Assembly (NCBI RefSeq): GCF_023073335.1 | Contig: NZ_JADPJG010000003.1 | Span: 409,789 to 473,788 of the forward strand | Direction: 5' to 3' | Length of the DNA stretch: 64,000 nt | Origin: Bradyrhizobium sp. 21 | Lineage (GTDB): Bacteria > Pseudomonadota > Alphaproteobacteria > Rhizobiales > Xanthobacteraceae | In this document: positions 19,678-27,899 of the stretch, piece after piece | Layout of the letters: the number at the start of each line of letters is the position of its first letter | Numbering within the stretch: the stretch's first letter is position 1 | Made by a program: the position numbers and the translations under genes | The notes under the pieces: model-generated | The model's input: the letters and a program-made list of their open reading frames with translations, nothing else | Database searches by the model: none | What the model was told of the DNA's origin: nothing

Positions 19678-20439
19678 ATGTTGTTGAAGGATCAGGCAGT
19701 CATCGTCACCGGCGGCGCATCGGGGCTGGGCGCAGCGACCGCGCGAAAACTGGCGGCGCAGGGCGCCAAGGTCGCGGTCTTCGACCTCAATGCCAAGCTC
19801 GCCGAAACCGTTGCCGCCGAGATCAAGGGCGTGGCCGTGGCTTGCGATGTCTCCGATGCGGCCTCCGCGGAAGCTGCGATCGCGCAGGCGACCAAGGCCC
19901 ATGGTCCCGCGCGCGTGCTGGTCAATTGCGCCGGCATCGGCGTTGCCAAGCGCGTGGTCGGCCGCGACGGCCCGATGGCCCTCGCCGATTTCGACAAGGT
20001 CATCAAGGTCAACCTCATCGGCACCTTCAACATGCTGCGCCTCGCGGCGACCGAGATGTCAAGGCTCGAGCCGCAGGCGACCGGCGAGCGCGGCGTCATC
20101 ATCAACACGGCCTCCGTCGCCGCCTATGACGGCCAGATCGGGCAGTCGGCCTATTCGGCCTCCAAGGGCGGCATCGTCGGCATGACGCTGCCGATCGCGC
20201 GCGAACTCGCGCAGTTCGGTGTGCGGGTGCTGACAATCGCGCCCGGCCTGTTCCTCACCCCGCTGCTCGCCAACCTTCCGCAGGAGGCGCAGGACTCGCT
20301 CGCCGCCGCGATCCCCTTCCCGCGCCGGCTCGGCCACGCCGACGAGTTCGCGGCACTGGCCCTGCACATGGTCGAGAATTCGTACCTGAACGGCGAAGTG
20401 GTGCGCCTCGACGGCTCGCTTCGCATGGCACCGAAATAG
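19678..20439 (+). CDS. SDR, 3-hydroxyacyl-CoA dehydrogenase type II (HSD10-like)
   Basis: A 253-residue short-chain dehydrogenase. The NAD(H) motif [16 protein letters not shown], the NCAGIG motif and the catalytic YSASKGG are intact. Overall it resembles type II 3-hydroxyacyl-CoA dehydrogenases (the HSD17B10 group), including [22 protein letters not shown] and the C-terminal [13 protein letters not shown]. It would oxidise a 3-hydroxyacyl-CoA to the 3-keto form, which fits a beta-oxidation-type side-chain shortening of hydroxycinnamoyl-CoA. It follows the ligase by 26 bases with GGAGAG before its ATG. Confidence 0.9.
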   Translation: MLLKDQAVIVTGGASGLGAATARKLAAQGAKVAVFDLNAKLAETVAAEIKGVAVACDVSDAASAEAAIAQATKAHGPARVLVNCAGIGVAKRVVGRDGPMALADFDKVIKVNLIGTFNMLRLAATEMSRLEPQATGERGVIINTASVAAYDGQIGQSAYSASKGGIVGMTLPIARELAQFGVRVLTIAPGLFLTPLLANLPQEAQDSLAAAIPFPRRLGHADEFAALALHMVENSYLNGEVVRLDGSLRMAPK

Positions 20440-20447
20440 GGCGCGGC

Positions 20448-20879
20448 ATGTTCGTGAACCGGCGCGACGTCCAGATCCAGTGGGGTGACTGCGACCCCGC
20501 CAACATCGTCTACTACCCGCGCTATTTCGCGATGTTCGACGATTCGACGTCGACCCTGTTCGAAGTCGCCGGCTTCTCCAAGCAGGATCTGGTCAAAAAA
20601 TACGGCCTGGTGGGCATTCCCATGGTCGACACGCGCGCCAAGTTCTACATTCCCTCGACTTACGGCGACTGGATCACCATCGAAACGAAGATCGAGAGCA
20701 TCAAGCGCTCGAGCTTCGAGGTGAAGCACAGCGTCTACAAGGGCGAGGCGCTGGCGATCGAGGGTTTCGAGACCCGTGTCCTCGTCGGCCGCGACCCCGT
20801 TAACCCCGACAAACTGAAATCGGCACCGTTCCCTGCGGAAATGGTAGCCAAATTCACCGGAAGTCAGATCGGGAGCTAA
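20448..20879 (+). CDS. Acyl-CoA thioesterase, 4-hydroxybenzoyl-CoA thioesterase type
   Basis: A 143-residue hotdog thioesterase of the 4HBT family. The N-terminal signature QWGDCDPANIVYYPRYFAMFD carries the catalytic aspartate of Pseudomonas-type 4-hydroxybenzoyl-CoA thioesterase. It should release a free aromatic acid (4-hydroxybenzoate or vanillate) from its CoA ester, delivering the PobA substrate. It starts 8 bases after the SDR stop in the same operon. Narrow substrate choice is inferred from context. Confidence 0.9.
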   Translation: MFVNRRDVQIQWGDCDPANIVYYPRYFAMFDDSTSTLFEVAGFSKQDLVKKYGLVGIPMVDTRAKFYIPSTYGDWITIETKIESIKRSSFEVKHSVYKGEALAIEGFETRVLVGRDPVNPDKLKSAPFPAEMVAKFTGSQIGS

Positions 20880-20957
20880 ATCGCCACATCACCAAAAGAG
20901 GGGGCTGAATTACCCCCCGATTTCTGCTTTCAAAGAAACACATAAAGGGAGGAATAG

Positions 20958-22109
20958 ATGAAACGCTTTTACCTGACCGCCGCCGTCGCCGCAGCCGCGC
21001 TGGCGCTGCCGGCCCTGCCCGCGCTGGCCCAGACCGCCGAAATCACCATCGGCATCACCACCACCACGACGGGCCCCGGCGCTGCGCTGGGCATTCCCGA
21101 GCGCAATGCGCTGGAGTTCGTGCCAAAAGAAATCGGCGGCGTTCCGCTGAAGGTGATCGTGCTCGACGACGGCGGCGACCCCACCACCGCGACCACCAAC
21201 GCCCGCCGCTTCGTGACCGAATCCAAGGCCGACATCATCATGGGCTCGGCGCTGACGCCGCCGACCATCGCGGTCTCCAACGTCGCCAACGAGGCCGGCA
21301 TTCCGCATTTCGGCCTGGCGCCGTTCCCGATCACGCCGGAGCGCATGAAGTGGTCGGTGGCGATGCCGCAGCCGATTCCGATCATGGGCAAGGTGCTCTA
21401 CGAGCACATGAAGTCGAAGGGCGTGAAGACGGTCGGCTATATCGGCTATTCCGACAGCTATGGCGATCTCTGGTTCAACGACTTCAAGGCCCAGGGCGTG
21501 CCGATGGGCATGACTTTGGCCGACGAGGAGCGTTTTGCGCGACCCGACACCTCGGTCACCGGACAGGTACTGAAGCTCGTCGCCGCCAATCCCGACGCGA
21601 TCCTGGTCGGCGCCTCCGGCACCGCGGCCGCACTGCCGCAGACCGAGTTGCGCGAGCGCGGCTATCAGGGCCTGATCTACCAGACCCATGGTGCTGCCAG
21701 CATGGACTTCATCCGCATCGCCGGAAAAGCGGCGGAAGGCGTGCTGATGGCCTCCGGCCCGGTGATGGACCCGGAAGATCAGCCGGACGAAGCCGCCACA
21801 AAGAAGCCGGGCCTTGCGCTCAACACGGCCTATGAAGGCAAGTACGGCCCCAACAGCCGCAGCCAGTTCGCCGGCCATTCCTATGATGCCTTCGAGATCC
21901 TGAAGCGCGTCATTCCGGCGGCGCTGAAGACGGCCAAGCCCGGCACGCCGGAATTCCGCGAAGCGATCCGCCAGGCCTTGCTGTCGGAAAAGGAACTGGC
22001 GGCGAGCCAGGGCGTCTACAATTTCACGGAAAAGGACCGCTACGGCCTCGACGACCGTTCGCGCATCCTGCTCACGGTCAAGAACGGCAAATACGCGCTG
22101 GTGAAGTAG
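20958..22109 (+). CDS. ABC transporter substrate-binding protein (CouP-like)
   Basis: A 383-residue branched-chain-type periplasmic binding protein with signal peptide (FYLTAAVAAAALALPALPALA, cleavage before QTAE). The mature domain shows ITIGITTTTTGPGAALGIPERNALEF and GVKTVGYIGYSDSYGDLWF. It closes the crotonase-ligase-SDR-thioesterase operon, behind a very strong ribosome site (AAAGGGAGGAATAG). Its permease and ATPase genes are most likely those at 5602-9147. In R. palustris CouP lies beside the CoA ligase genes and binds lignin-derived hydroxycinnamates. A GGGGG...CCCCC hairpin at 20900-20918 precedes it and may set its separate expression level. Confidence 0.92.
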   Translation: MKRFYLTAAVAAAALALPALPALAQTAEITIGITTTTTGPGAALGIPERNALEFVPKEIGGVPLKVIVLDDGGDPTTATTNARRFVTESKADIIMGSALTPPTIAVSNVANEAGIPHFGLAPFPITPERMKWSVAMPQPIPIMGKVLYEHMKSKGVKTVGYIGYSDSYGDLWFNDFKAQGVPMGMTLADEERFARPDTSVTGQVLKLVAANPDAILVGASGTAAALPQTELRERGYQGLIYQTHGAASMDFIRIAGKAAEGVLMASGPVMDPEDQPDEAATKKPGLALNTAYEGKYGPNSRSQFAGHSYDAFEILKRVIPAALKTAKPGTPEFREAIRQALLSEKELAASQGVYNFTEKDRYGLDDRSRILLTVKNGKYALVK

Positions 22110-22133
22110 ACGCGGGATAGTTTCGAAATGACG

Positions 22134-22161
22134 AGAGCCGGCCCAATGGGCCGGCTCTTTT
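22134..22161 (+). terminator. Rho-independent terminator of the hydroxycinnamate operon
   Basis: AGAGCCGGCCC (22134-22144) pairs perfectly with GGGCCGGCTCT (22148-22158) over a 3-base loop, followed by TTTTG TTT. It lies 25 bases after the CouP-like stop and marks the end of the 16.9-22.1 kb operon. Confidence 0.92.
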
Positions 22162-22205
22162 GTTTGTGCAGTTGATCGCAAGCTGCCGCCGCGGTGTCGC
22201 TGTGC

Positions 22206-22345
22206 CCCCCTCTCCCGCTTGCGGGAGAGGGCTGGGGAGAGGGTGCCTCCGCGTTGGGATTATCTCCGCATTACCGAAGCAGTCCCCCAGAGGAGAGAAC
22301 CCTCACCCGGCGCTTCGCGCCGACCTCTCCCGCAAGCGGGAGAGG
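22206..22345. repeat. Interspersed palindromic repeat, CTCTCCCGCTTGCG family (copy 3)
   Basis: CCTCTCCCGCTTGCGGGAGAGGG and ACCTCTCCCGCAAGCGGGAGAGGT hairpins bracket GGGAGAGGGTG...CCCTCACCC arms, as in the copies near 9.2 and 14.2 kb. Non-coding. Confidence 0.82.
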
Positions 22346-22376
22346 TTGCAGCGAGCCTGCGGACGCACCGAATGCT

Positions 22377-23105
22377 TCAGGCCGCCTGCCGCAGCGGGGT
22401 CCAGGCGAACTCCGGATAGTAATTATCCATCATCCGGTCGACATAGGCCGTGAGGTTCGGAAATCCCTCGGCGCGAAGGCGCAAGGACGATTCGAAGAAC
22501 GGCGTCAGGATCCCGGCAAGCGCACCGAACGCGGTGGCATCGACGCCGCAGGGCTTGTTGCCCATCAGATAGGACTTGTCGCCGAGTTGCACCGAGAGCG
22601 CGAACAGCGAACGCACGGCGAGATCGACGTCGTCATCGGGCGCGTGGCGGCCAAGGCCGGAGAGCAGATAGTTCTCGGCGACGCGGAATTGTGCGTCCTC
22701 GCGCAGCTTCTCGCGGCTGTGTTCGGGCGCGCCGTCGAAGAAATGCGCAGGCCCCTTGGCGAAGTTGACCGGATCGACCCAGCGCGCCCCGACCAGCGCA
22801 AAATAAACGTGATGCTCGATCATGCGCTCGAAGGCCCAGGCCTGCGCGCGCTCGACCAGCGACAGGCCGGCGTCGAAATCGAAGCCATAGCGGCGCTCGA
22901 TATGGGCGCGGATGAAGGTGGAATCGGCCACCGCCTCGCCACCATCGTCGATGAACGGCAGTTGCCCCTTGGGCGACGCTGGCGGCATCGCACGCTCCTT
23001 CCGGTAGGGCAATCCCGCCATCTTGAGCTGCACCTCCGTCTTGGTGACAAAGGGGCTGATTTCCGGCAGGCCGAAGCCGGTGCCAAAGCCGTAAAGCGTG
23101 ATCAT
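22377..23105 (-). CDS. Glutathione S-transferase family protein, WYL-regulator associated
   Basis: A 242-residue GST-like protein: the thioredoxin-fold N-terminus ITLYGFGTGFGLPEISPFVTKTEVQLKM resembles the metaxin/FAXC-like branch, with PKGQLPFIDDGGEAVADSTFI as the glutathione-binding segment, then an all-helical C-terminal domain. Activity on a particular electrophile is unknown. Upstream, on the same strand, lie a small ORF and, at 23154-23177, a perfect palindrome. A related palindrome fronts the divergent WYL regulator at 23517, which probably controls this gene. Confidence 0.85.
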   Translation of the reverse strand: MITLYGFGTGFGLPEISPFVTKTEVQLKMAGLPYRKERAMPPASPKGQLPFIDDGGEAVADSTFIRAHIERRYGFDFDAGLSLVERAQAWAFERMIEHHVYFALVGARWVDPVNFAKGPAHFFDGAPEHSREKLREDAQFRVAENYLLSGLGRHAPDDDVDLAVRSLFALSVQLGDKSYLMGNKPCGVDATAFGALAGILTPFFESSLRLRAEGFPNLTAYVDRMMDNYYPEFAWTPLRQAA

Positions 23106-23142
23106 GCGGGCTCTCCTGATGCAGCGAAAGAGTTGACGGAAC

Positions 23143-23403
23143 CTAGCGGCCGACTGCTGCCACCATGGTGGCAGCAGTCGTGATATCTTCTGCGAAACGG
23201 GCCCCTCGCCAGGCGCGGCCCATCACATGGCGGACCAGCGCGTTCGCGGCCTGGATCAGCGAGCGTGTCACCACGCTTGCGAGCGCAAACCGGAGGTCGA
23301 CGGCCATGAGATCGAGCGAGACGAGGCCGCTGAAAGCCCGGATCTGCCACATCTGGGTCCGCCACAGCGGACTGGCCGGGCCGAAATGAGTTGGAATGAT
23401 CAT
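23143..23403 (-). CDS. Small hypothetical protein upstream of the GST gene
   Basis: An 86-residue frame with no recognised family. It starts at ATG 23403 behind AAGAGGA at good spacing and reads MIIPTHFGPASPLWRTQMWQ. The middle is mildly hydrophobic (LMAVDLRFALASVVTRSLIQ). The final codons run through a 30-bp perfect palindrome that is more likely a DNA site than a protein need, so the gene may be real but its 3' end is odd. It would be co-transcribed with the GST gene, 37 bases downstream. Confidence 0.5.
   Translation of the reverse strand: MIIPTHFGPASPLWRTQMWQIRAFSGLVSLDLMAVDLRFALASVVTRSLIQAANALVRHVMGRAWRGARFAEDITTAATMVAAVGR
23151..23180. promoter_or_regulatory. Perfect 30-bp palindrome, candidate WYL-regulator operator for the GST gene
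   Basis: The sequence CGACTGCTGCCACC-ATGGTGGCAGCAGTCG is self-complementary over all 30 bases. Its 24-bp core (23154-23177) has CTGCTGCCA and TGGCAGCAG arms six bases apart, the same plan as the site at 23450-23473. It lies 46-75 bases upstream of the GST start codon. Confidence 0.7.
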
Positions 23404-23449
23404 GGACAAATCCTCTTCAGTCGACGTGTTGTCCCGGTATAGAACTCCC

Positions 23450-23473
23450 CTGCTGCCAACATCCTGTCAGCAG
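23450..23473. promoter_or_regulatory. Second copy of the CTGCTGCCA-N6-TGTCAGCAG operator
   Basis: A 24-bp imperfect palindrome with arms CTGCTGCCA and TGTCAGCAG, six bases apart, in the gap between the small ORF (start 23403, minus) and the WYL regulator (start 23517, plus). It matches the 23154-23177 site in arm sequence and spacing, which argues for one regulator acting on both. Confidence 0.65.
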
Positions 23474-23516
23474 CCGCGCGACGCCTTGTGAAAAAACCAC
23501 TGACAAGAGACCAGTC

Positions 23517-24215
23517 ATGAGACGGGCCGACCGGCTGTTTCAAATCATCCAGGTGCTGAGGCGCACGCGTAAACCGCTGACGGCGGATTCCATCGCGGCC
23601 GAGCTCGAGACCTCGAAGCGTACGATCTATCGCGATATCGCGACGCTGATCGGCCAGCGCGTGCCGATCCGTGGTGAAGCCGGCATGGGCTACATCCTGG
23701 AAAAGGGTTTTGACCTGCCGCCCCTGATGCTGACACCCGACGAGATCGAGGCGGCGGTGCTTGGCGCACAATGGGTCGCCGGCCATGCCGATTCCGCGCT
23801 GGCGCGCGCGGCTGAAGATTTGATGGCCAAGATCGCCGATACTGTCCCCGAGCGCCTCCGTCCCTTCGTTCTCGAGCCGGCAAGCCGCGCACGGCCGAGC
23901 TGGAACAGGGAGCCGGACCGCCTGGACATGGGGCGCACGCGCACCCAGATCCACGAAGGCAAGAAAATCATGCTGCGCTATCGCGATGAGCAGGGCCGCG
24001 CCAGCGAGCGCATGATCTGGCCGATTTCGGTCGGCTATCTCGAAGCCGTGCGCCTGCTCGCGGCCTGGTGCGAGCTGCGCGGCGACTTCCGCAGCTTCCG
24101 CACCGATCGCGTGGTCGATGCGAGCTATCTCGACGAGAGATATCCGGAGCGGCGCGACGTGCTGCGCGCCAGATGGCGGCAGAGCCTGGTCTGGGGCCCG
24201 CCAAAGGACACGTGA
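23517..24215 (+). CDS. YafY-type HTH-WYL transcriptional regulator
   Basis: A 232-residue regulator. An HTH_11 winged helix (ADRLFQIIQVLRRTRKPLTADSIAAELETSKRTIYRDIATL) is followed by a WYL domain (RTQIHEGKKIMLRYRDEQGRASERMIWPI and YLEAVRLLAAWCELRGDFRSFRTDRV). WYL domains bind small ligands or nucleic acid ends. It diverges from the small ORF and GST gene, with shared palindromes. A second regulator of the same family at 30989 also sits divergent from a GST. Confidence 0.92.
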   Translation: MRRADRLFQIIQVLRRTRKPLTADSIAAELETSKRTIYRDIATLIGQRVPIRGEAGMGYILEKGFDLPPLMLTPDEIEAAVLGAQWVAGHADSALARAAEDLMAKIADTVPERLRPFVLEPASRARPSWNREPDRLDMGRTRTQIHEGKKIMLRYRDEQGRASERMIWPISVGYLEAVRLLAAWCELRGDFRSFRTDRVVDASYLDERYPERRDVLRARWRQSLVWGPPKDT

Positions 24216-24217
24216 GG

Positions 24218-24544
24218 ATGATGGAAGAGACTTCCCCCGTCGATCTCTCGACCTGCTGCCAGGGTTGCGGCGCCTGCTGCGGCTATTCGGAGAACTGGCC
24301 GCGCTTCTCGACCGAGAGCGACGAGGAGCTGGCGGCAATCCCGGAAGCGCTCGTCAATGCGCGTCAATCCGGCATGCGTTGCGAGGGCGATCGTTGCTCG
24401 GCGTTGCAGGGAGAGATCGGCAAGGAGACCGCGTGCGGCATCTACGCAATGCGGCCGGAGGTGTGCCGCACATGCATGCCGGGCGACGCCGAATGCGCAA
24501 TGGCGCGGCGGAAATTCGGGCTGCCGGTAATCGCGGTCGCTTAA
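24218..24544 (+). CDS. YkgJ-type cysteine-cluster protein
   Basis: A 108-residue protein of the YkgJ family (zinc/iron-chelating cysteine cluster). The N-terminal CCQGCGACCGYS and later CEGDRCSAL, CGIYAMRPEVCRTCMPGDAEC provide the conserved cysteines for metal binding. Function is not established. It begins two bases after the WYL regulator stop (ATG 24218, behind AAAGGACACGTGAGG) and is probably co-transcribed with it. It overlaps the convergent gene at 24541 by 4 bases. Confidence 0.82.
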   Translation: MMEETSPVDLSTCCQGCGACCGYSENWPRFSTESDEELAAIPEALVNARQSGMRCEGDRCSALQGEIGKETACGIYAMRPEVCRTCMPGDAECAMARRKFGLPVIAVA

Positions 24545-24942
24545 GCCGGAACGGCTTCGCTGACGATCTCGTCGTCGATCTCGTCATCCAGCGGTGCGAG
24601 CACCGAGAGCGGCTTGGTCGACAGTGTGATCGGCTTGCGGCCTCCCGACAGCGAGGGCGACGATTTCGCCGAGCCTTCGCGCGCGAGCGCGTAGAGCGTC
24701 GAGCCGACACGGCCGCCGTTCTCGATCAAGTCCCGCTCGTTACAGCTGCCTGCAATCGCGACCGCCAGCGAGTGCAGATGGCTGCGGCGATAGCAGAACA
24801 ACGCCAGCATGGCGCGGACGTCCGGAGTAACAGTCTCAACCAGCCTCGGCAGACCGCTTTCATTGGCGCGATACATCTCGCCAAGGAGTTCGTCACGGAC
24901 CGGGCAGAAATCGCTTTCAAAGGCGTCGCGGCTTGAAAACAT
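24541..24942 (-). CDS. Hypothetical protein, 133 residues
   Basis: I do not recognise a family. The protein is soluble, with an N-terminal part rich in alpha-helix-forming residues (FCPVRDELLGEMYRANESGLPRLVETVTPDVRAMLALFCYRRSHLHSLAVAIAGSC) and a C-terminal acidic tail (LDDEIDDEIVSEA). It starts at ATG 24942. It stands alone, convergent with the YkgJ gene. Confidence 0.7.
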   Translation of the reverse strand: MFSSRDAFESDFCPVRDELLGEMYRANESGLPRLVETVTPDVRAMLALFCYRRSHLHSLAVAIAGSCNERDLIENGGRVGSTLYALAREGSAKSSPSLSGGRKPITLSTKPLSVLAPLDDEIDDEIVSEAVPA

Positions 24943-25071
24943 TGCAGTTCTCCCTCGTGGGGGAAGATGCAGTGCAATTCTCTAATGAAAGGTTAACCAC
25001 GCTGCCCGGTAGTCACCCGGGGTCCTTTCGCCCTGACCGCGAATCAGAGGGCCGGACGGGGTCTTCTGTGG

Positions 25072-25177
25072 CCATCCTTCGAGACGCCCGCCTTCAGCGG
25101 GCCCTCAGGATGAGGTCTGTTTCTGCTGAAAGATTCTCAGCCCTCATGGTGAGGAGGCGCGAAGCGCCGTCTCGAAC
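25072..25177. repeat. Interspersed repeat, CATCCTTCGAGACG...CCTCAGGATGAGG family (copy 1)
   Basis: CATCCTTCGAGACGCCCGCCTTCAGCGGGCCCTCAGGATGAGG is followed by a partial inverted copy (CCCTCATGGTGAGGAGGCGCGAAGCGCCGTCTCGAA). Related elements occur at 57382-57536 and, degenerate, at 49578-49722. Confidence 0.78.
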
Positions 25178-25216
25178 CGTGCCGGCCCGGACAGCCACTC
25201 CAGAGGGCCGCCGGCC

Positions 25217-25663
25217 TCAGTTCGCCGCCATGAAGATCGACAGGCCGAAGCCGGTCAAATGGTGCAGGGCCTGGTCGACGCCGATCAGGGTCCAGAACCA
25301 GGGATGCGCAAGGTCGACACCGAAATTGGCCGAGACAAGTCCCTTGGCCCGGTCGATCGTGATGTGGATCATGAAGTCGATCAACGCCACGAACCAGAAT
25401 TTGGGCGCCACGATCAGGATCAGCGGCAGCGCAACCGCAAGGTGAATCAGGCAGTGCACCAGAAGCGGCAGGGCCCAACCGTGCTTCAGATCCTTGCCCT
25501 GCGCCATCCAGGCGGTCTGCAGGACGAAATCGGCGATGATGTGCTTGAAGGTGAGCAACACCATCCAGCCAATGAGCGCTTCGACCGGAACCGCCGATGA
25601 CAGGGGTGGAAACGACAAAACAGACGCCCTCATTGACGTGACAGGAAGAATTGGAGCGTTCAA
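25217..25663 (-). CDS. DUF3307 membrane protein
   Basis: A 148-residue protein with about four transmembrane helices. The segment FKHIIADFVLQTAWMAQGK is the DUF3307 hallmark, and DFMIHITIDRAKG is its second conserved block. Function is unknown; DUF3307 proteins often lie beside SatD-type phage-related or regulatory genes, not here. I use the TTG start at 25663 because GGGAGAGG lies just upstream; ATG 25633 has no such site. Confidence 0.82.
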   Translation of the reverse strand: MNAPILPVTSMRASVLSFPPLSSAVPVEALIGWMVLLTFKHIIADFVLQTAWMAQGKDLKHGWALPLLVHCLIHLAVALPLILIVAPKFWFVALIDFMIHITIDRAKGLVSANFGVDLAHPWFWTLIGVDQALHHLTGFGLSIFMAAN

Positions 25664-25968
25664 CGCAACCTCTCCCTGGACCGGTCAAATCGCCGGGACC
25701 TGCGATTTATGACATCTCCCGCGGCGGAATGCAGCCGGGGGGAACCGGAAAATCGCCAACTGTGGCTAACTGGTGATAGGATGACCAATCGCCACGGCCG
25801 AGTTGAGTAAGGTTATTTTCGGCTCGAAATTTGCTTTCCGTGACCTGCGCGCTATCATTGTCAGTAGAGATATCGTTCTTTTTTCAGACGTTTACGAATT
25901 GCAGGGCGCCCGCAGCGATCACATCCGCGAGCCGCCCGCCACCGGAAGAATAAGGCCAGAGTGCTGCC
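25664..25968. other. Gap of about 300 bases upstream of the TAXI-domain gene
   Basis: The first part carries the promoter of the minus-strand DUF3307 gene. The second (about 25800-25900) is the most AT-rich stretch nearby (GTTATTTTCGGC, TTCTTTTTTCAG) and is the likely promoter of the TAXI-domain gene. I see no gene, repeat or clear operator. Confidence 0.5.
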
Positions 25969-27414
25969 ATGAGTAGTGAGGGCCCTACCTCATCGCCGAT
26001 CGAGCCACTGCCCCGGCGACCCAAGGTGATCAAGACCAATCAGCAGCAGGTCTTCCTCTACGTCGTACTGACCCTGCTGCTGTCGCTTGCCACCGTCTGG
26101 GGCGGCCGCGCGCTGGTGCACAATTCGGAGACGCTGACCTTTGCCGTCGGCGCGCCCAACAGCGACGAGGCGCTGTTCGCGGCCAAGCTCGCCGCTGTCC
26201 TGAAGAACAACGCCTCGCGCTTCCGGGTCAAGATCGTCAACAACGCCGACAACGCCAAGGCGATCGCCCAGTTCGACCGCAAGCAGGCCGACCTCGCCGT
26301 GCTGCGCACCGACGCCAAGGTGCCGTTGCGGGCGCGCACGATCGCGATCCTGGAGCACGATCTGGTGCTCCTGCTCGGTCCCGGCAACAAGAAGATCAAA
26401 TCGCTTGCCGAGCTGAAGAAGAAAAAAGTCGCGGTCGTCGCCGAGAACGAATCCTCGATCGCCTTCGTGCGCAGCATCCTCGATATTCCCGACGGTCCTG
26501 ACGCCGCGAAAATCCAGATGGCGCCGCAGGGCGCGACGCTCGACAAGCTGTTTGCGCCGTCTAGTGGCTTTGGCGCTGTGATCGCCATCGTCCACGCCTC
26601 CAGAGCGGTGCGGGACAAGGCCTATGAACAGGTCGCCAAGCGCGGCGGTTTCACGCTCAACGCCATCGACGAAGCCAAGGCGCTGGCACGCAAATTCCCC
26701 GGCATTTCCAGCGAGACGCTGACCGCGGGCACGCTGTCGGTTTCCCCTGAGATCCCCGACGACGATCTCGACACGATCGGGCTCGAATGGCTGCTGGTCG
26801 CACAATCCAGAATGTCGCCGACCGCGGCCGGCGACCTCGCGCGCATCGTCTACGAGAACAAGTCGGCGCTCGGGCTCGACAGCGGCTTCGCCACCAGGAT
26901 CGAGCCGGCCTCCGTCGAGAAGGACGCCTACGTGATGGCGCATCAGGGAGCCGCCGACTACATCAACGACGACACCAAATCGTTCATGGATAAATACAGC
27001 GACCTGATGTATCTGGGCGCCGCCGCGCTCAGCGTGATCGGCTCGATCTTCGCGGCCATTTACGCCAAGATCACCCGGATCGCGCCGGAGAAGGCCGGCG
27101 AACTCTCCACCGCCGTCCTCGACGTCGGCGAACGAATCGAGCACGCCCATTCGCTGGATCAGCTCGAATGTCTCCAGGACGAGCTTGAGGGCATTTTGCG
27201 AGGCGCCGTCATCGGCTTGCGAGATGGCACGATCAGCACCGACGGGCTCGACACCTTCAAGCTCGGCTATGAATTCGTCCGCGACGAGATCGGCATGCGC
27301 CGCGACTACCTCAAGCGCCATGCCGGCGAAGGCGAGAAGGCCACTCAGGACGTGGCTCCTCCCCAGCACGACGAGAGCAATATTGTGGTGGTGAAGACAG
27401 CTCAGAGTGCCTGA
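25969..27414 (+). CDS. Membrane-anchored TAXI-family solute-binding domain protein
   Basis: A 481-residue protein with an N-terminal membrane helix at about 27-47 (VFLYVVLTLLLSLATVWGG), a TAXI-type periplasmic binding domain at about 55-320 (LTFAVGAPNSDEALFAAKLA, LGPGNKKIKSLAELKKKKVAVV), a second helix at about 345-367 (LMYLGAAALSVIGSIFAAIYAKI) and a C-terminal helical region of about 110 residues. Classical TAXI proteins are secreted and partner a TRAP permease; no such permease is nearby. A ligand-sensing role with a cytoplasmic output region is possible. A small membrane protein and a potassium channel follow in the same direction. Confidence 0.85.
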   Translation: MSSEGPTSSPIEPLPRRPKVIKTNQQQVFLYVVLTLLLSLATVWGGRALVHNSETLTFAVGAPNSDEALFAAKLAAVLKNNASRFRVKIVNNADNAKAIAQFDRKQADLAVLRTDAKVPLRARTIAILEHDLVLLLGPGNKKIKSLAELKKKKVAVVAENESSIAFVRSILDIPDGPDAAKIQMAPQGATLDKLFAPSSGFGAVIAIVHASRAVRDKAYEQVAKRGGFTLNAIDEAKALARKFPGISSETLTAGTLSVSPEIPDDDLDTIGLEWLLVAQSRMSPTAAGDLARIVYENKSALGLDSGFATRIEPASVEKDAYVMAHQGAADYINDDTKSFMDKYSDLMYLGAAALSVIGSIFAAIYAKITRIAPEKAGELSTAVLDVGERIEHAHSLDQLECLQDELEGILRGAVIGLRDGTISTDGLDTFKLGYEFVRDEIGMRRDYLKRHAGEGEKATQDVAPPQHDESNIVVVKTAQSA

Positions 27415-27524
27415 CCTATCGATTTTGTGGCGGCGCCTTGCCGGCATTCCGCGAGTTAGGAGACCGGTTCGGGAACCGTCCCCCTCTGCAACCGTTGCTC
27501 TCGACTACAACCGGAGACCACGCC

Positions 27525-27743
27525 ATGCGTGCACTCCTCGTCATCTTCCTGCTGGGAATGCTGGCGGCGGTTGGCTATTTCGCTTATTCCGCGATGGCGG
27601 TCGAAGGCGAGCCGATCCCGACGGAAGGCTATGTCGCGCTGGCGCTGGGGGCCGGATTTTCCGTTCTTGTGGGGGTCGGCCTGATGGTGTTGCTGTTCTT
27701 CAGCAGCCGTCGCGGCTACGACGAACCACCGCATTTCAGGTAA
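27525..27743 (+). CDS. Small two-helix membrane protein
   Basis: A 72-residue protein with two transmembrane helices (ALLVIFLLGMLAAVGYFAYSA and EGYVALALGAGFSVLVGVGLMVLLFF) and short polar ends. I start it at ATG 27525 behind GGAGACC; the frame extends upstream but without a site. No family recognised. It lies between the TAXI-domain and potassium-channel genes and might associate with either. Confidence 0.7.
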   Translation: MRALLVIFLLGMLAAVGYFAYSAMAVEGEPIPTEGYVALALGAGFSVLVGVGLMVLLFFSSRRGYDEPPHFR

Positions 27744-27899
27744 CGGCTCGCGATCAGCTGCTGCACCGAGCCTGCGTGCCCCCTTCGACGATGTTGCGGG
27801 CAGCCCGCGCCCGTCGTTGACGGCTTCGGCCCGGGCAGGCACTTTGGCAGCGAGGTTCCAGCCGGGACCGCAAGAGACAAAACCGAGCCGCCTTCCCGC

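Noticed and set aside
20900..20918. GGGGG...CCCCCC hairpin between the thioesterase and CouP-like genes, as a terminator
   Set aside because: No U-tract follows and the next gene has a strong ribosome site 35-40 bases on; more likely a processing or stability element.
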